Made by a program: the position numbers and the translations under genes. From Leucobacter sp. (GTDB lineage: Bacteria; Actinomycetota; Actinomycetes; Actinomycetales; Microbacteriaceae): a stretch of 11,547 nucleotides of DNA. Of the stretch, positions 5,744 through 11,547 are shown one piece after another. Under the pieces are notes generated by a model. That model did not search any database. It saw only the letters and a list, made by a program, of their open reading frames with translations, and was not told the DNA's origin. Each line of letters begins with the position of its first letter. Within the stretch, counting starts at the first letter, position 1. The stretch covers positions 1-11,547 of the forward strand of contig JAAZHL010000045.1 of assembly GCA_012510755.1 (NCBI GenBank), written 5' to 3'.

Positions 5744-7645
5744 TCAGCCCGTCGCCCGGGCGACCAACCGCTGGGCGGCGGCTTGGACGAGCGCGAGGTG
5801 ATCCTCGCCCCGAAACGACTCAGCATAGACCTTCATGACATCTTCAGTGCCGCTCGGCCGCGCAGCAAACCACGCATGCTCGGTCTGCACCTTCAGCCCA
5901 CCGATTGGCGCTCCATTGCCGGGCGCCGTCACCAGCACCGCGGTGATTGGGTCACCCGCAAGCTCAATATCGGTGACATCGGCAGGCGTCAGCGCCGCAA
6001 GGGCCGCCTTCTGCGCGGGCGTCGCAGCTGCATCAACACGCGCGTATGCGGGTGCACCGAAACGCCCCGTCAACTCCGCATACCGTTCACTCGGCGACTG
6101 CCCAGTCACCGCCTGCACCTCGGACGCCAGCAGGGCAAGCAAGATTCCATCTTTATCGGTGCTCCAGGCGCTGCCGTCGAAGCGCTGAAACGACGCCCCC
6201 GCGCTCTCCTCACCACCGAACACGAGCGACCCATCGCTCAGCCCCGGCACGAACCATTTGAAGCCGACGGGCACCTCGACCAGGCGTCGCCCATGCGCGG
6301 CAACCACACGATCGATGATCGCCGACGAGACGAGCGTCTTGCCGATGCCCGCCTCGCGCGGCCAGTCGGGTCGGTGCGGCAGCAGGTAGTCGATGGCCAC
6401 TGCCAGAAAGTGATTCGGGTTCATGAGCCCGGCGTCACGCGTGACGATGCCGTGCCGGTCAGCATCGGCGTCGTTGCCAGTCACAATGTCTTATTCGTCG
6501 CGGAACTCGGCGACCGTGGCCATGGCGTGGGCAGAGCTCGGATCCATGCGAATCTTGCCGTCCCAGTCGAGGTGCATGAAGCTCCACTGCGGGTCGATTC
6601 CTGGGCCCAGCACGGTGATGTCCAGGTCATATCGGTCGCGAATTGCGGCCCAGTAGGCGGCACTTGCACCACCCAGCGGATGCGCCCCGACCCGCACGCC
6701 CGCACGTCGAATCGCCGCAAGATCGATGACCGTGTCGAGTGCGTCGACATACTTGCCAACGAAATCGTAGTGCTGGGGTGCGGCACCGATGCTACCTGCC
6801 CCTCCTACCCGTGCGAGTGCGCCCGCGCCCGCATGACCCGCGCCCGCCCTGGCAGCCACACCTGCGGCCGCAATCGCACCACCTGCGTCACTTCGCGCAT
6901 TCGCCGCTGCCAGCACGCGACGCCAGTGCCCGCTCTCGAGCAGATCATTCGCGCGCACAGCGATGCGTGCGGTCGCGTCAGTGTCGGCCGGGCCGCCGTG
7001 CGGAGGGTTGTATTTGAAACCGCCGTCTGCCGGGGGGTTGTGGCTCGGAGTCACCACAATACCGTCGGCTCGCGCGTCGCCGACTGCATGCTGTTGGTTA
7101 TATTCGAGGATCGCCCGACTCACCGCCGGAGTCGGTACGAATTCGGCAGGGTCGACCGCCGCAGTGCGCGACCGGTATTCGTGCAGACCAGCACCCGCGT
7201 TCGGGCCTACGCCCCCGTTCAGACCTACGCCCCCGTTCAGACCTACGCCTCCGTTCGGGCCAGCATCTGCGGCTACGCCAGCACCCGTGCTCAAGCCCAC
7301 ACCCGCGTTCACCGCCGCGACACGCACCTCGACCCCCGCCGCGCTGAGCACCGCCTGCGCCGTGCGCAATGCCGGTGCAGACAACGCGTGCGTGTCACCA
7401 CCCAAAAACAGTGGACCGGTGACGCCCTGAGCCGCCCTATATTCGGCGATCGCCAAGCTCATCGCGACGATATGTGCCTCATTAAACGATGCGTTGAGTG
7501 ACGAGCCCCGATGCCCTGACGTTCCGAAGACCACCCGCTGAGCGGGGTTCGACGGGTCAGGTTCGATATCGCGGTAAGCCTGAAGCAACTCGCCAAGGTC
7601 AACGAGGTCATTCTTGTCGGCGACCAGCCCGGCCCTCTCGTGCAT
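5744..7645 (-). pseudogene. pgm: Phosphoglucomutase (alpha-D-glucose phosphate-specific), interrupted by one in-frame TAA
   Basis: ATG 7645 opens a frame of 384 codons, then TAA (6493-6491, codon 385), and the same frame continues without any other defect to TGA at 5744. The motifs are in order: FGTSGHRGSSL (40-50), the phosphoserine loop VTPSHNPPADGG (Ser201), KYNPPHGGPADTD, MHLDWDGKIRMDPSS, then after the stop GNDADADRHG (metal-binding), VPVGFKWF, GGEESAG and RPSGTED (phosphate-binding). The enzyme interconverts glucose 1- and 6-phosphate. The TAA stands where relatives have an aromatic residue, just before the metal loop. GTG 6484, two codons after the TAA, could restart a 246-residue piece. 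The total of 633 sense codons exceeds the usual ~546 because of two Gly/Ala-rich inserts (about 112-160 and 250-290). A nonsense mutation, a sequencing error or a truly split protein are all possible; the family call is sure. Confidence 0.85.
7198..7260 (-). repeat. 18-bp in-frame tandem repeat inside pgm
   Basis: Plus-strand units CGTTC[G/A][G/A][G/A]CCTACGCCCC at 7198-7215, 7216-7233 and 7234-7251, with a decaying fourth at 7252. They encode the hexapeptide repeat GVGLNG in the first insert of pgm (about residues 129-150). The period is a multiple of 3, so copy-number change would not shift the frame. Confidence 0.8.
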
Positions 7646-7657
7646 GCCTCTATCTTG
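7646..7657 (-). promoter_or_regulatory. Weak candidate -10 of pgm
   Basis: CAAGAT (7657-7652) lies 6 bases before ATG 7645, the same spacing as the other promoters here, but its first base is C rather than T. No SD is evident. The rest of the gap up to 7776 shows no gene or clear signal. Confidence 0.25.
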
Positions 7658-7779
7658 CCATCGCCAGGCGTCGCCCTCGCACCGTCACTTCATCAACGAG
7701 GAGTTCCCGCCCTCACATCACAGGTCATGGACGTTACGCAGGCTGCATACCGCCGCGTGCTCGCCTCCGTCTTGCCGCA

Positions 7780-7835
7780 CAGCTACTCCCTGCGGCGCAG
7801 CTACTTCTTGCGGCCGCAGCTACTTCTTGCGGCGC
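7780..7835 (-). repeat. 18/19-bp tandem repeat at the 3' end of the TauE gene
   Basis: Plus-strand units start with CAGCTACT at 7780 (18 bp, CAGCTACTCCCTGCGGCG), 7798 (19 bp, CAGCTACTTCTTGCGGCCG) and 7817 (CAGCTACTTCTTGCGGCGC). The last unit contains the final codons (Arg-Lys-Lys) and TAG stop of the permease gene; the other two are copies past the stop. A 7-bp dyad CTGCGGC/GCCGCAG (7790-7796 and 7813-7819) lies within the copies. Confidence 0.8.
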
Positions 7836-8602
7836 GACAATCTCACGACCATCTGTATCGCGATGATGACGAGGTAGAACGAGAACAACACATTCGCGAC
7901 GAAGGGGTCGAGCAACGTCGCGAGCACCGAGCTGAACGGTACACACACGCTGGCGCTGATGCCGACAATGAGGGCCGCCCGCATATCAACGTTCTGGCGG
8001 CGAAGGTTGCCGAGGGTGCCAGAAATGGATCCTGGAATCATCATCACCAGCGAACTGCCCTTGGCGTCCAAATCATTCGAGCCAAAGAAGAACATGAGTA
8101 CCGGCACAACAATGATGCCGCCGCCCACCCCGAGCACGCCCGACAGCACGCCAGTCATGAAGCCTGTGAGCACCAAGAACAGACCCGTCAACCACGTGAT
8201 CGAGATTTGGTCTTCGCGCTGCGGCACCACGAACCAAAGGCTCACGATGATGATGAGCAGAAACACAACGAAGCCCCATTGCAGGGCTTTTACTGGCAGG
8301 CGAGAGAGCAAGAAAGTGCCGAGCTGCGCTCCGATGACAATGCCGAGCGCGAGGCACAGTGCTGCCACCCAGTCAACATTGCCCTGGGCCCCATAACTGA
8401 TTGCGCCGACGACCGCGGCCGGCAGAATCGCTGCAACAGAGGTGCCCGCCGCAAGTCGCTGCGGCATGTGCAGCCACAGCACGAGCGCTGGAACAATAAT
8501 CGTGCCGCCGCCAATGCCGAACAGACCAGAGAGCATGCCAGCGGCGAGGCCGACGCCGACAAGCGCAATGAAGTTGGGGCGTCGCCGCAGAGCAGAAGTC
8601 AC
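7820..8602 (-). CDS. TauE/SafE family sulfite exporter-type membrane permease
   Basis: The 260-residue protein is almost wholly hydrophobic, with about eight membrane segments arranged as two homologous halves. Each half opens with the family's glycine motif: GLFGIGGGTIIVPAL (about 26-40) and GVLGVGGGIIVVPVL (about 155-169). The short loops are charged, and the C-terminus RLSRRKK is basic and cytosolic by the positive-inside rule. TauE/SafE (DUF81) proteins move sulfite, sulfoacetate or other small organic anions across the membrane; no sulfur gene lies nearby to fix the substrate. Start GTG 8602 has TAGACT 6 bases upstream and no SD. The 3' end lies in a tandem repeat that copies its last codons. 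Confidence 0.88.
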   Translation of the reverse strand: MTSALRRRPNFIALVGVGLAAGMLSGLFGIGGGTIIVPALVLWLHMPQRLAAGTSVAAILPAAVVGAISYGAQGNVDWVAALCLALGIVIGAQLGTFLLSRLPVKALQWGFVVFLLIIIVSLWFVVPQREDQISITWLTGLFLVLTGFMTGVLSGVLGVGGGIIVVPVLMFFFGSNDLDAKGSSLVMMIPGSISGTLGNLRRQNVDMRAALIVGISASVCVPFSSVLATLLDPFVANVLFSFYLVIIAIQMVVRLSRRKK

Positions 8603-8614
8603 CAGATGAGTCTA
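8603..8614 (-). promoter_or_regulatory. TauE gene promoter -10 (leaderless candidate)
   Basis: TAGACT at 8614-8609 followed by CATCTG and GTG 8602. The 12-mer TAGACTCATCTG is identical to that before pyrE (9238-9227). TCGACG about 16 bases further upstream could be a weak -35; it touches one of the pyrE 3' repeats. Confidence 0.6.
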
Positions 8615-8632
8615 AACCCTAGCTGCGAACCG

Positions 8633-8701
8633 TCGAGGTCGCCGAGCGTCGGGATCGCCGAGCGCCGGAATCACTGCGGGTCGAGGCCGAGGTCGCCGAG
8701 C
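8633..8701 (-). repeat. Short repeats copying the pyrE 3' coding end
   Basis: CGAGGTCGCCGAGC (plus strand) occurs inside the last codons of pyrE (8688-8701) and again, identical over 14 bases, at 8634-8647, beyond the stop codon. CGGGATCGCCGAGC at 8650-8663 is a third copy with two changes. The two non-coding copies form a 16-bp tandem (8633-8648 and 8649-8664). They fill most of the 68-bp gap between pyrE and the TauE promoter. Confidence 0.65.
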
Positions 8702-9225
8702 CCGATGGCATAGCGGTACTCGTAGCCTGCCTCCTCGATGCGTGCTTTGGCTGGGGCCATGCGATCCACGACAACCGCCACACCCGCAACCTCGGCACCA
8801 ACTTTCTCGAGCGCTTCGATCGCTTTCAGCGGCGAACCGCCCGTCGTCGAGGTGTCCTCAACCACCACCACGCGTTTGCCTGCGAGGTCTGGGCCTTCGA
8901 CCTGACGGCCGCGACCGTGGTCTTTGGGTTCTTTGCGCACGACGAACGAGTCGTAGGTCTTGCCGCGCGCGACGCCCTGGTGCATGATCGCCGAGGCGAT
9001 GGGGTCAGCGCCCATGGTCAGCCCGCCAACCGCGACCACACCGTCAATATCGTCGATGAGGTCGAGCATAACCTGGCCGATCAAGGGGGCCGCGCGGTGA
9101 TCGAGGCTCAGCTTGCGCAGGTCGATGTAGTAGGTGGCTTTTTTGCCGCTGGTCAGGGTGAAGTCGCCGTGAAAGACTGCTTCGTTTTTGATGAGGTCGA
9201 TGAGCTCGTCGCGCGCTGTTGCCAT
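8671..9225 (-). CDS. pyrE: Orotate phosphoribosyltransferase
   Basis: The 184-residue protein converts orotate and PRPP to orotidine 5'-monophosphate in de novo pyrimidine synthesis (cytosol). It shows the OPRT N-terminal FTLTSGKKATYYIDLRK (22-38), the GG-T loop of VGGLTMGADP (66-75), the flexible catalytic loop VVRKEPKDHGRGR (95-107) and the PRPP-binding motif VVVVEDTSTTGGS (119-131). Length is typical of the actinobacterial short form. Start ATG 9225 leads straight into the first helix and has TAGACT 7 bases before it with no SD, so a leaderless mRNA is likely. No other pyr gene is near. It is divergent from the sirtuin gene across a 159-bp motif-rich gap. Confidence 0.96.
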   Translation of the reverse strand: MATARDELIDLIKNEAVFHGDFTLTSGKKATYYIDLRKLSLDHRAAPLIGQVMLDLIDDIDGVVAVGGLTMGADPIASAIMHQGVARGKTYDSFVVRKEPKDHGRGRQVEGPDLAGKRVVVVEDTSTTGGSPLKAIEALEKVGAEVAGVAVVVDRMAPAKARIEEAGYEYRYAIGLGDLGLDPQ

Positions 9226-9238
9226 GCAGATGAGTCTA
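9226..9238 (-). promoter_or_regulatory. pyrE promoter -10 (leaderless candidate)
   Basis: TAGACT at 9238-9233, then 7 bases (CATCTGC), then ATG 9225. The first 12 bases are the same as before the TauE gene start. There is no SD and only a weak -35 (CTGACC, about 15-16 bases upstream). Confidence 0.6.
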
Positions 9239-9268
9239 CCGACCGCGGCGGCTGGTCAGGGGCGGCCC

Positions 9269-9348
9269 GCGAGAGTGCAACAAGTTCGCGAAAGTGCCAT
9301 CTGTGCGAGCCCGATACGTGGCACTCTCACGAAGAGGTGGCACTCTCA
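9269..9348. promoter_or_regulatory. Cluster of TGGCACTCTC-like motifs between pyrE and the sirtuin gene
   Basis: GTGGCACTCTCA occurs twice on the plus strand (9318-9329 and 9337-9348, 19 bases apart). Two related copies are on the minus strand: ATGGCACTTTCG (9300-9289) and TTGCACTCTCGC (9280-9269). The middle pair also forms an imperfect long inverted repeat (about 9284-9299 with 9319-9334, two to three mismatches). This lies just upstream of both divergent promoters and could be an operator array. The core GCACTC resembles half a CIRCE element, but the TTAGCACTC-N9-GAGTGCTAA arrangement is absent. Confidence 0.45.
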
Positions 9349-9349
9349 G

Positions 9350-9384
9350 ATGAGAGGCGGGCACGTCGCGCGTAGGCTGGTGGC
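9350..9384 (+). promoter_or_regulatory. Sirtuin gene promoter (leaderless candidate)
   Basis: TAGGCT at 9373-9378 (-10) is followed by 6 bases (GGTGGC) and ATG 9385. ATGAGA at 9350-9355, with a 17-base spacer, matches 4 of 6 bases of a -35 TTGACA. GGTGGC touches the start codon and so is not placed as an SD. Confidence 0.55.
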
Positions 9385-10410
9385 ATGCACGACGAGGATC
9401 GCCCCACCGGCACCCACTCCCCCGTTGCGGCGGGTGCGGCAGCTGTGGCGGCGCCAACCGGGGCAACAGCAGTAACCGGAATAGCCGCCGCAACCGGGAG
9501 AGCCGCGGCAACCGGGAGAGCCGCGGCAATCGGAGCCGCCGATCTACATGGAGTACCCGCAGCCGAAGCAACGACCTCAGACTTCGCCCTGCTCGCCGAC
9601 ATGTTCGCGCAAGGCCCCGTCGCAATACTGACCGGCGCGGGCGTGAGCACCGACTCGGGCATTCCCGACTATCGGGGTGCGGGCACCCCACCGCGCACCC
9701 CCATGCGCATCGACCAGTTCGTGAGTGACGAGGCCTACCGCAGACGCTTCTGGGCTGGCGCGCGCGTCGGCGCCACCCGCATGCACCAGGTCGAGCCAAA
9801 CGCCGGGCACCGCGCACTGGCCGAGCTTGAACACGCGGGGCGCCTCAGCGGCGTCATCACCCAGAACGTCGACGGCTTGCACGCGCGGGCAGGCACCGCG
9901 AACCTCGCTGAACTGCACGGAAACGGTGCGGTCATTCGCTGCATCGAGCACGACCACCGGTTCACCCGAGCCGAAGTGCTGGGATGGTTCGATATGGCGA
10001 ACCCCGGCTTCGCCGACCGCAACGCCGACGCCGTCATCACCCCCGATGGCGACGCTGACGTGCAAGAGACGGCGGGCGTGCGGGTTCCGGTGTGCCCAGC
10101 CTGCGCGGGAATGCTGCGCCCCAACGTCGTCTACTTTGGCGAGCACGTGCCGCCCGCGGTCTTCGGTCACGCGGAGCGCATCGTCACTGCGGCGAGCGCG
10201 CTCATCATCGCAGGGTCATCGCTCGCAGTGAACACCGGCGTACGACTGGTGCATCGGGCCGAGCAGCGCGGGCTCCCAATCGCGGTGATCAACCGCGGGC
10301 CAACAACAATCGATCGTCGGGCGTCAGTGCGCGTGCGCATCGACGCTGGCACCAGCGAGGTCTTCACCGCACTAGTGACACAGCTTGGCGAGACTATTCG
10401 GCTCGGCTGA
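9385..10410 (+). CDS. Sir2-family NAD-dependent protein deacylase (sirtuin)
   Basis: The 341-residue protein has the sirtuin core from about residue 66: GAGVSTDSGIPDYRG (84-98, NAD binding), TQNVDGLH (159-166), catalytic His178 in LHGNG, and late GSSLAV (278-282) and VINRGPTTID (301-310). Sirtuins remove acyl groups from lysines using NAD+. The structural zinc site has a normal second pair, CPAC (237-240), but the first reads C-I-E-H (Cys186, His189) where Cys-x2-Cys is usual. The first ~60 residues are an Ala/Gly-rich, low-complexity extension with a six-residue repeat (ATGRAA). The start ATG 9385 is backed by the -10 at 9373; a later start (for example Met73) would remove part of the fold's first helix. 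The 3' end overlaps the convergent reductase by 17 bp. Substrates are unknown. Confidence 0.9.
   Translation: MHDEDRPTGTHSPVAAGAAAVAAPTGATAVTGIAAATGRAAATGRAAAIGAADLHGVPAAEATTSDFALLADMFAQGPVAILTGAGVSTDSGIPDYRGAGTPPRTPMRIDQFVSDEAYRRRFWAGARVGATRMHQVEPNAGHRALAELEHAGRLSGVITQNVDGLHARAGTANLAELHGNGAVIRCIEHDHRFTRAEVLGWFDMANPGFADRNADAVITPDGDADVQETAGVRVPVCPACAGMLRPNVVYFGEHVPPAVFGHAERIVTAASALIIAGSSLAVNTGVRLVHRAEQRGLPIAVINRGPTTIDRRASVRVRIDAGTSEVFTALVTQLGETIRLG
9484..9537 (+). repeat. 18-bp in-frame tandem repeat in the sirtuin N-terminus
   Basis: Units at 9484-9501, 9502-9519 and 9520-9537 follow GCCGC[C/G]GCAACCGGGAGA; the second differs from the first by one base and the third decays after GCCGCGGCAA. 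They encode Ala-Ala-Ala-Thr-Gly-Arg repeats in the N-terminal extension. Same period as the repeat in pgm, but a different sequence. Confidence 0.8.
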
Positions 10411-11547
10411 CCCTGGTCATCTCTTCACGCGACACCACTTTGATGCGCTCGCGGCCCTCGGGCTCACCGAGCGCGAGCTCGTGAGAGTCAAGTCGGTGCC
10501 AACCCTCAATCGTCGTGTAGGGCACGCTGCGGTCGTGCAGCAGCTGCACGATTGCCTCGGCCTCGATAACGTCAGGTTGCCACCAGGTGGCGCGATCCTC
10601 GAGCAAACTTTCGAGTGTCTCCATCGCATCGCTCTTCGTGTGCCCGATGAGACCTATGGGGCCGCGTTTGATCCAGCCGGTGGCATAGACGCCAGGCACC
10701 TGGGCACCATCGACGCCAAGCACCCGGCCTTGCTCGTTCGGAATCACGCCTCGAGACTCATCAAACGGAATCTCATCGAGTGGTGAACCAAAATAGCCGA
10801 TCGCCCGGTACAGTGCTTGCACCGGCACGACCTCGAACTCGCCCGTGTCGATAATGCCGCCACGCCCGTCAGGGGCCGTGCGCTCGACCTTGATGCCAGA
10901 AACGCGACCCGACTCATCGCGCACCACCTCGGTCGGCTTCGACCAGAAATGCAGGTGCAATCTGCGCGAAGCCGGCTCACGATCGGCGTTCGCCTGCTCG
11001 TCGCGCCACTTGTTCATGATGCGCGAGATCACGACGACCTGCTTGTTCGTGAGCAAGTTGCTGTCGACATACGGGTCTTCGAAACCGAAATCTCGCTCGT
11101 CGAGCACGACGTCAACATCACGCACCTCACCCAACTCGCGCATTTCAAGCGGAGTGAATTTCACATACAACGGGCCGCGGCGCCCAAACAGATGCAAATC
11201 TTGAATCGGGTTCTGCTTCAACCCCGCGTAGACATTGTCAGGCACCTCGGTCGACAGCAGATCGTCGGCGTGCTTGATCAGCATGCGTGAGATATCGAGC
11301 GCGACGTTACCGTTGCCAATCACTGCAACCTGTTCAGCATCGAGTGGCCAGTCGCGTGGCACGTCAGGGTGCCCGTCAAACCAACTCACAAAATCGGCTG
11401 CTCCGTACGAGCCTGCGGCATCGATTCCGGCGATATCGAGTGACGCGTCACGAATCGCGCCGGTCGCAAAAATGACCGCGTGGTAGTGACGCTTCAAATC
11501 TTCGAGTGTGAGGTCTCGGCCATACCGAACATTGCCGAAGAAGCGGA
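10394..11547 (-). CDS. Ferredoxin/adrenodoxin-type NADP+ reductase (FprA-like), N-terminus beyond window
   Basis: The open frame runs from the window edge (first complete codon at 11545) to TAG at 10394, giving 383 visible residues. The N-terminal FAD-binding GxGxxG region is missing. Visible are YHAVIFATGA (end of the FAD domain), the NADP-binding VIGNGNVALDISRML, FGRRGPLYVKFTPLEMREL, YRAIGYFG and the C-terminal FAD-contact motif GWIKRGPIGLIGHTKSDA. These fit the adrenodoxin-reductase family (mycobacterial FprA), which passes electrons between NADPH and ferredoxin for cytochromes P450 or other redox enzymes in the cytosol. It could belong to a glutamate-synthase-like flavoprotein branch, but the RGP-G-IG motif favours FprA. 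Convergent with the sirtuin gene, overlapping by 17 bp. Confidence 0.9.
   Translation of the reverse strand, partial: RFFGNVRYGRDLTLEDLKRHYHAVIFATGAIRDASLDIAGIDAAGSYGAADFVSWFDGHPDVPRDWPLDAEQVAVIGNGNVALDISRMLIKHADDLLSTEVPDNVYAGLKQNPIQDLHLFGRRGPLYVKFTPLEMRELGEVRDVDVVLDERDFGFEDPYVDSNLLTNKQVVVISRIMNKWRDEQANADREPASRRLHLHFWSKPTEVVRDESGRVSGIKVERTAPDGRGGIIDTGEFEVVPVQALYRAIGYFGSPLDEIPFDESRGVIPNEQGRVLGVDGAQVPGVYATGWIKRGPIGLIGHTKSDAMETLESLLEDRATWWQPDVIEAEAIVQLLHDRSVPYTTIEGWHRLDSHELALGEPEGRERIKVVSREEMTRVSRAE

Noticed and set aside
6491..6493. Programmed amino-acid recoding at the pgm stop
   Set aside because: Selenocysteine uses UGA and pyrrolysine UAG; no established UAA recoding system applies, and no SECIS-like context was recognised.
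5783..7501. Long plus-strand open frame of 572 codons opposite pgm
   Set aside because: It lies fully antisense to the conserved pgm frame, shows no recognisable domain and is rich in Arg/His/Pro as expected for antisense GC-rich DNA.
7640..8713. Plus-strand open frame of 357 codons opposite the TauE gene
   Set aside because: Its composition (charged, His/Glu/Arg-rich) is the mirror of a hydrophobic membrane protein on the other strand; no family signal.
9285..9334. HrcA/CIRCE heat-shock operator
   Set aside because: Only the GCACTC core is shared; the defining TTAGCACTC-N9-GAGTGCTAA arrangement is absent and no chaperone gene follows.

Overview
The window looks like chromosomal DNA from a high-GC actinobacterium, probably of the Microbacteriaceae or a close relative (inference). 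Supporting signs are the GC-rich codon use, the actinobacterial form of SerRS motif 3 (LNGTLATTRW), an FprA-type ferredoxin-NADP reductase, an LCP (LytR-CpsA-Psr) wall enzyme, GTG starts, and promoters whose -10 hexamer (TAnnnT) lies only 6-7 bases before the start codon. No phage, transposase, CRISPR or toxin-antitoxin gene is visible. The genes are mostly housekeeping, and the unusual content is in the spacers and in repeat-rich inserts.

Layout. 1-609 (-) is the N-terminal part of an LCP ligase, cut by the window edge. 790-875 (-) is tRNA-Ser(UGA) with an encoded CCA and its own terminator (747-786). Upstream of the tRNA on the same strand are a Cof-type HAD phosphatase (958-1818) and seryl-tRNA synthetase serS (1818-3086), which touch at stop and start. 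A tRNA-Ser gene therefore sits directly downstream of the gene for the enzyme that charges it, and a pseudoknot-capable sequence (923-960) spans the junction. dagK-like lipid kinase (3170-4156, +) is divergent from serS. Then comes a 354-bp spacer with two families of tandem repeats, a perfect 26-bp inverted repeat and a 34-bp direct repeat that copies the 3' end of pheA. pheA (prephenate dehydratase, 4511-5461, -) is followed by a spacer with a long hairpin and a strongly purine-rich strand. pgm (phosphoglucomutase, 5744-7645, -) has all family motifs but carries one in-frame TAA at 6491-6493. Next on the minus strand are a TauE/SafE-type permease (7820-8602) and pyrE (8671-9225). A sirtuin gene (9385-10410, +) diverges from pyrE, and a cluster of TGGCACTCTC-like motifs lies between them. 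The sirtuin overlaps by 17 bp the 3' end of a convergent fprA-like reductase (10394-11547, -), which is truncated by the window edge.

How the genes relate. serS, HAD and tRNA-Ser form a probable translation cluster. dagK, pgm and LCP serve lipid, sugar-phosphate and cell-envelope metabolism, pheA serves phenylalanine synthesis and pyrE serves pyrimidine synthesis. There is no obvious single pathway.

Points most worth a second look: (1) six promoter-start pairs consistent with leaderless mRNAs; (2) the TAA inside an otherwise intact pgm; (3) three genes (pheA, TauE, pyrE) whose last codons are copied just past their stop codons; (4) the palindromes around pheA; (5) the pseudoknot and the tRNA-Ser next to serS; (6) a sirtuin with Cys-x2-His where the first Zn pair is normally Cys-x2-Cys.
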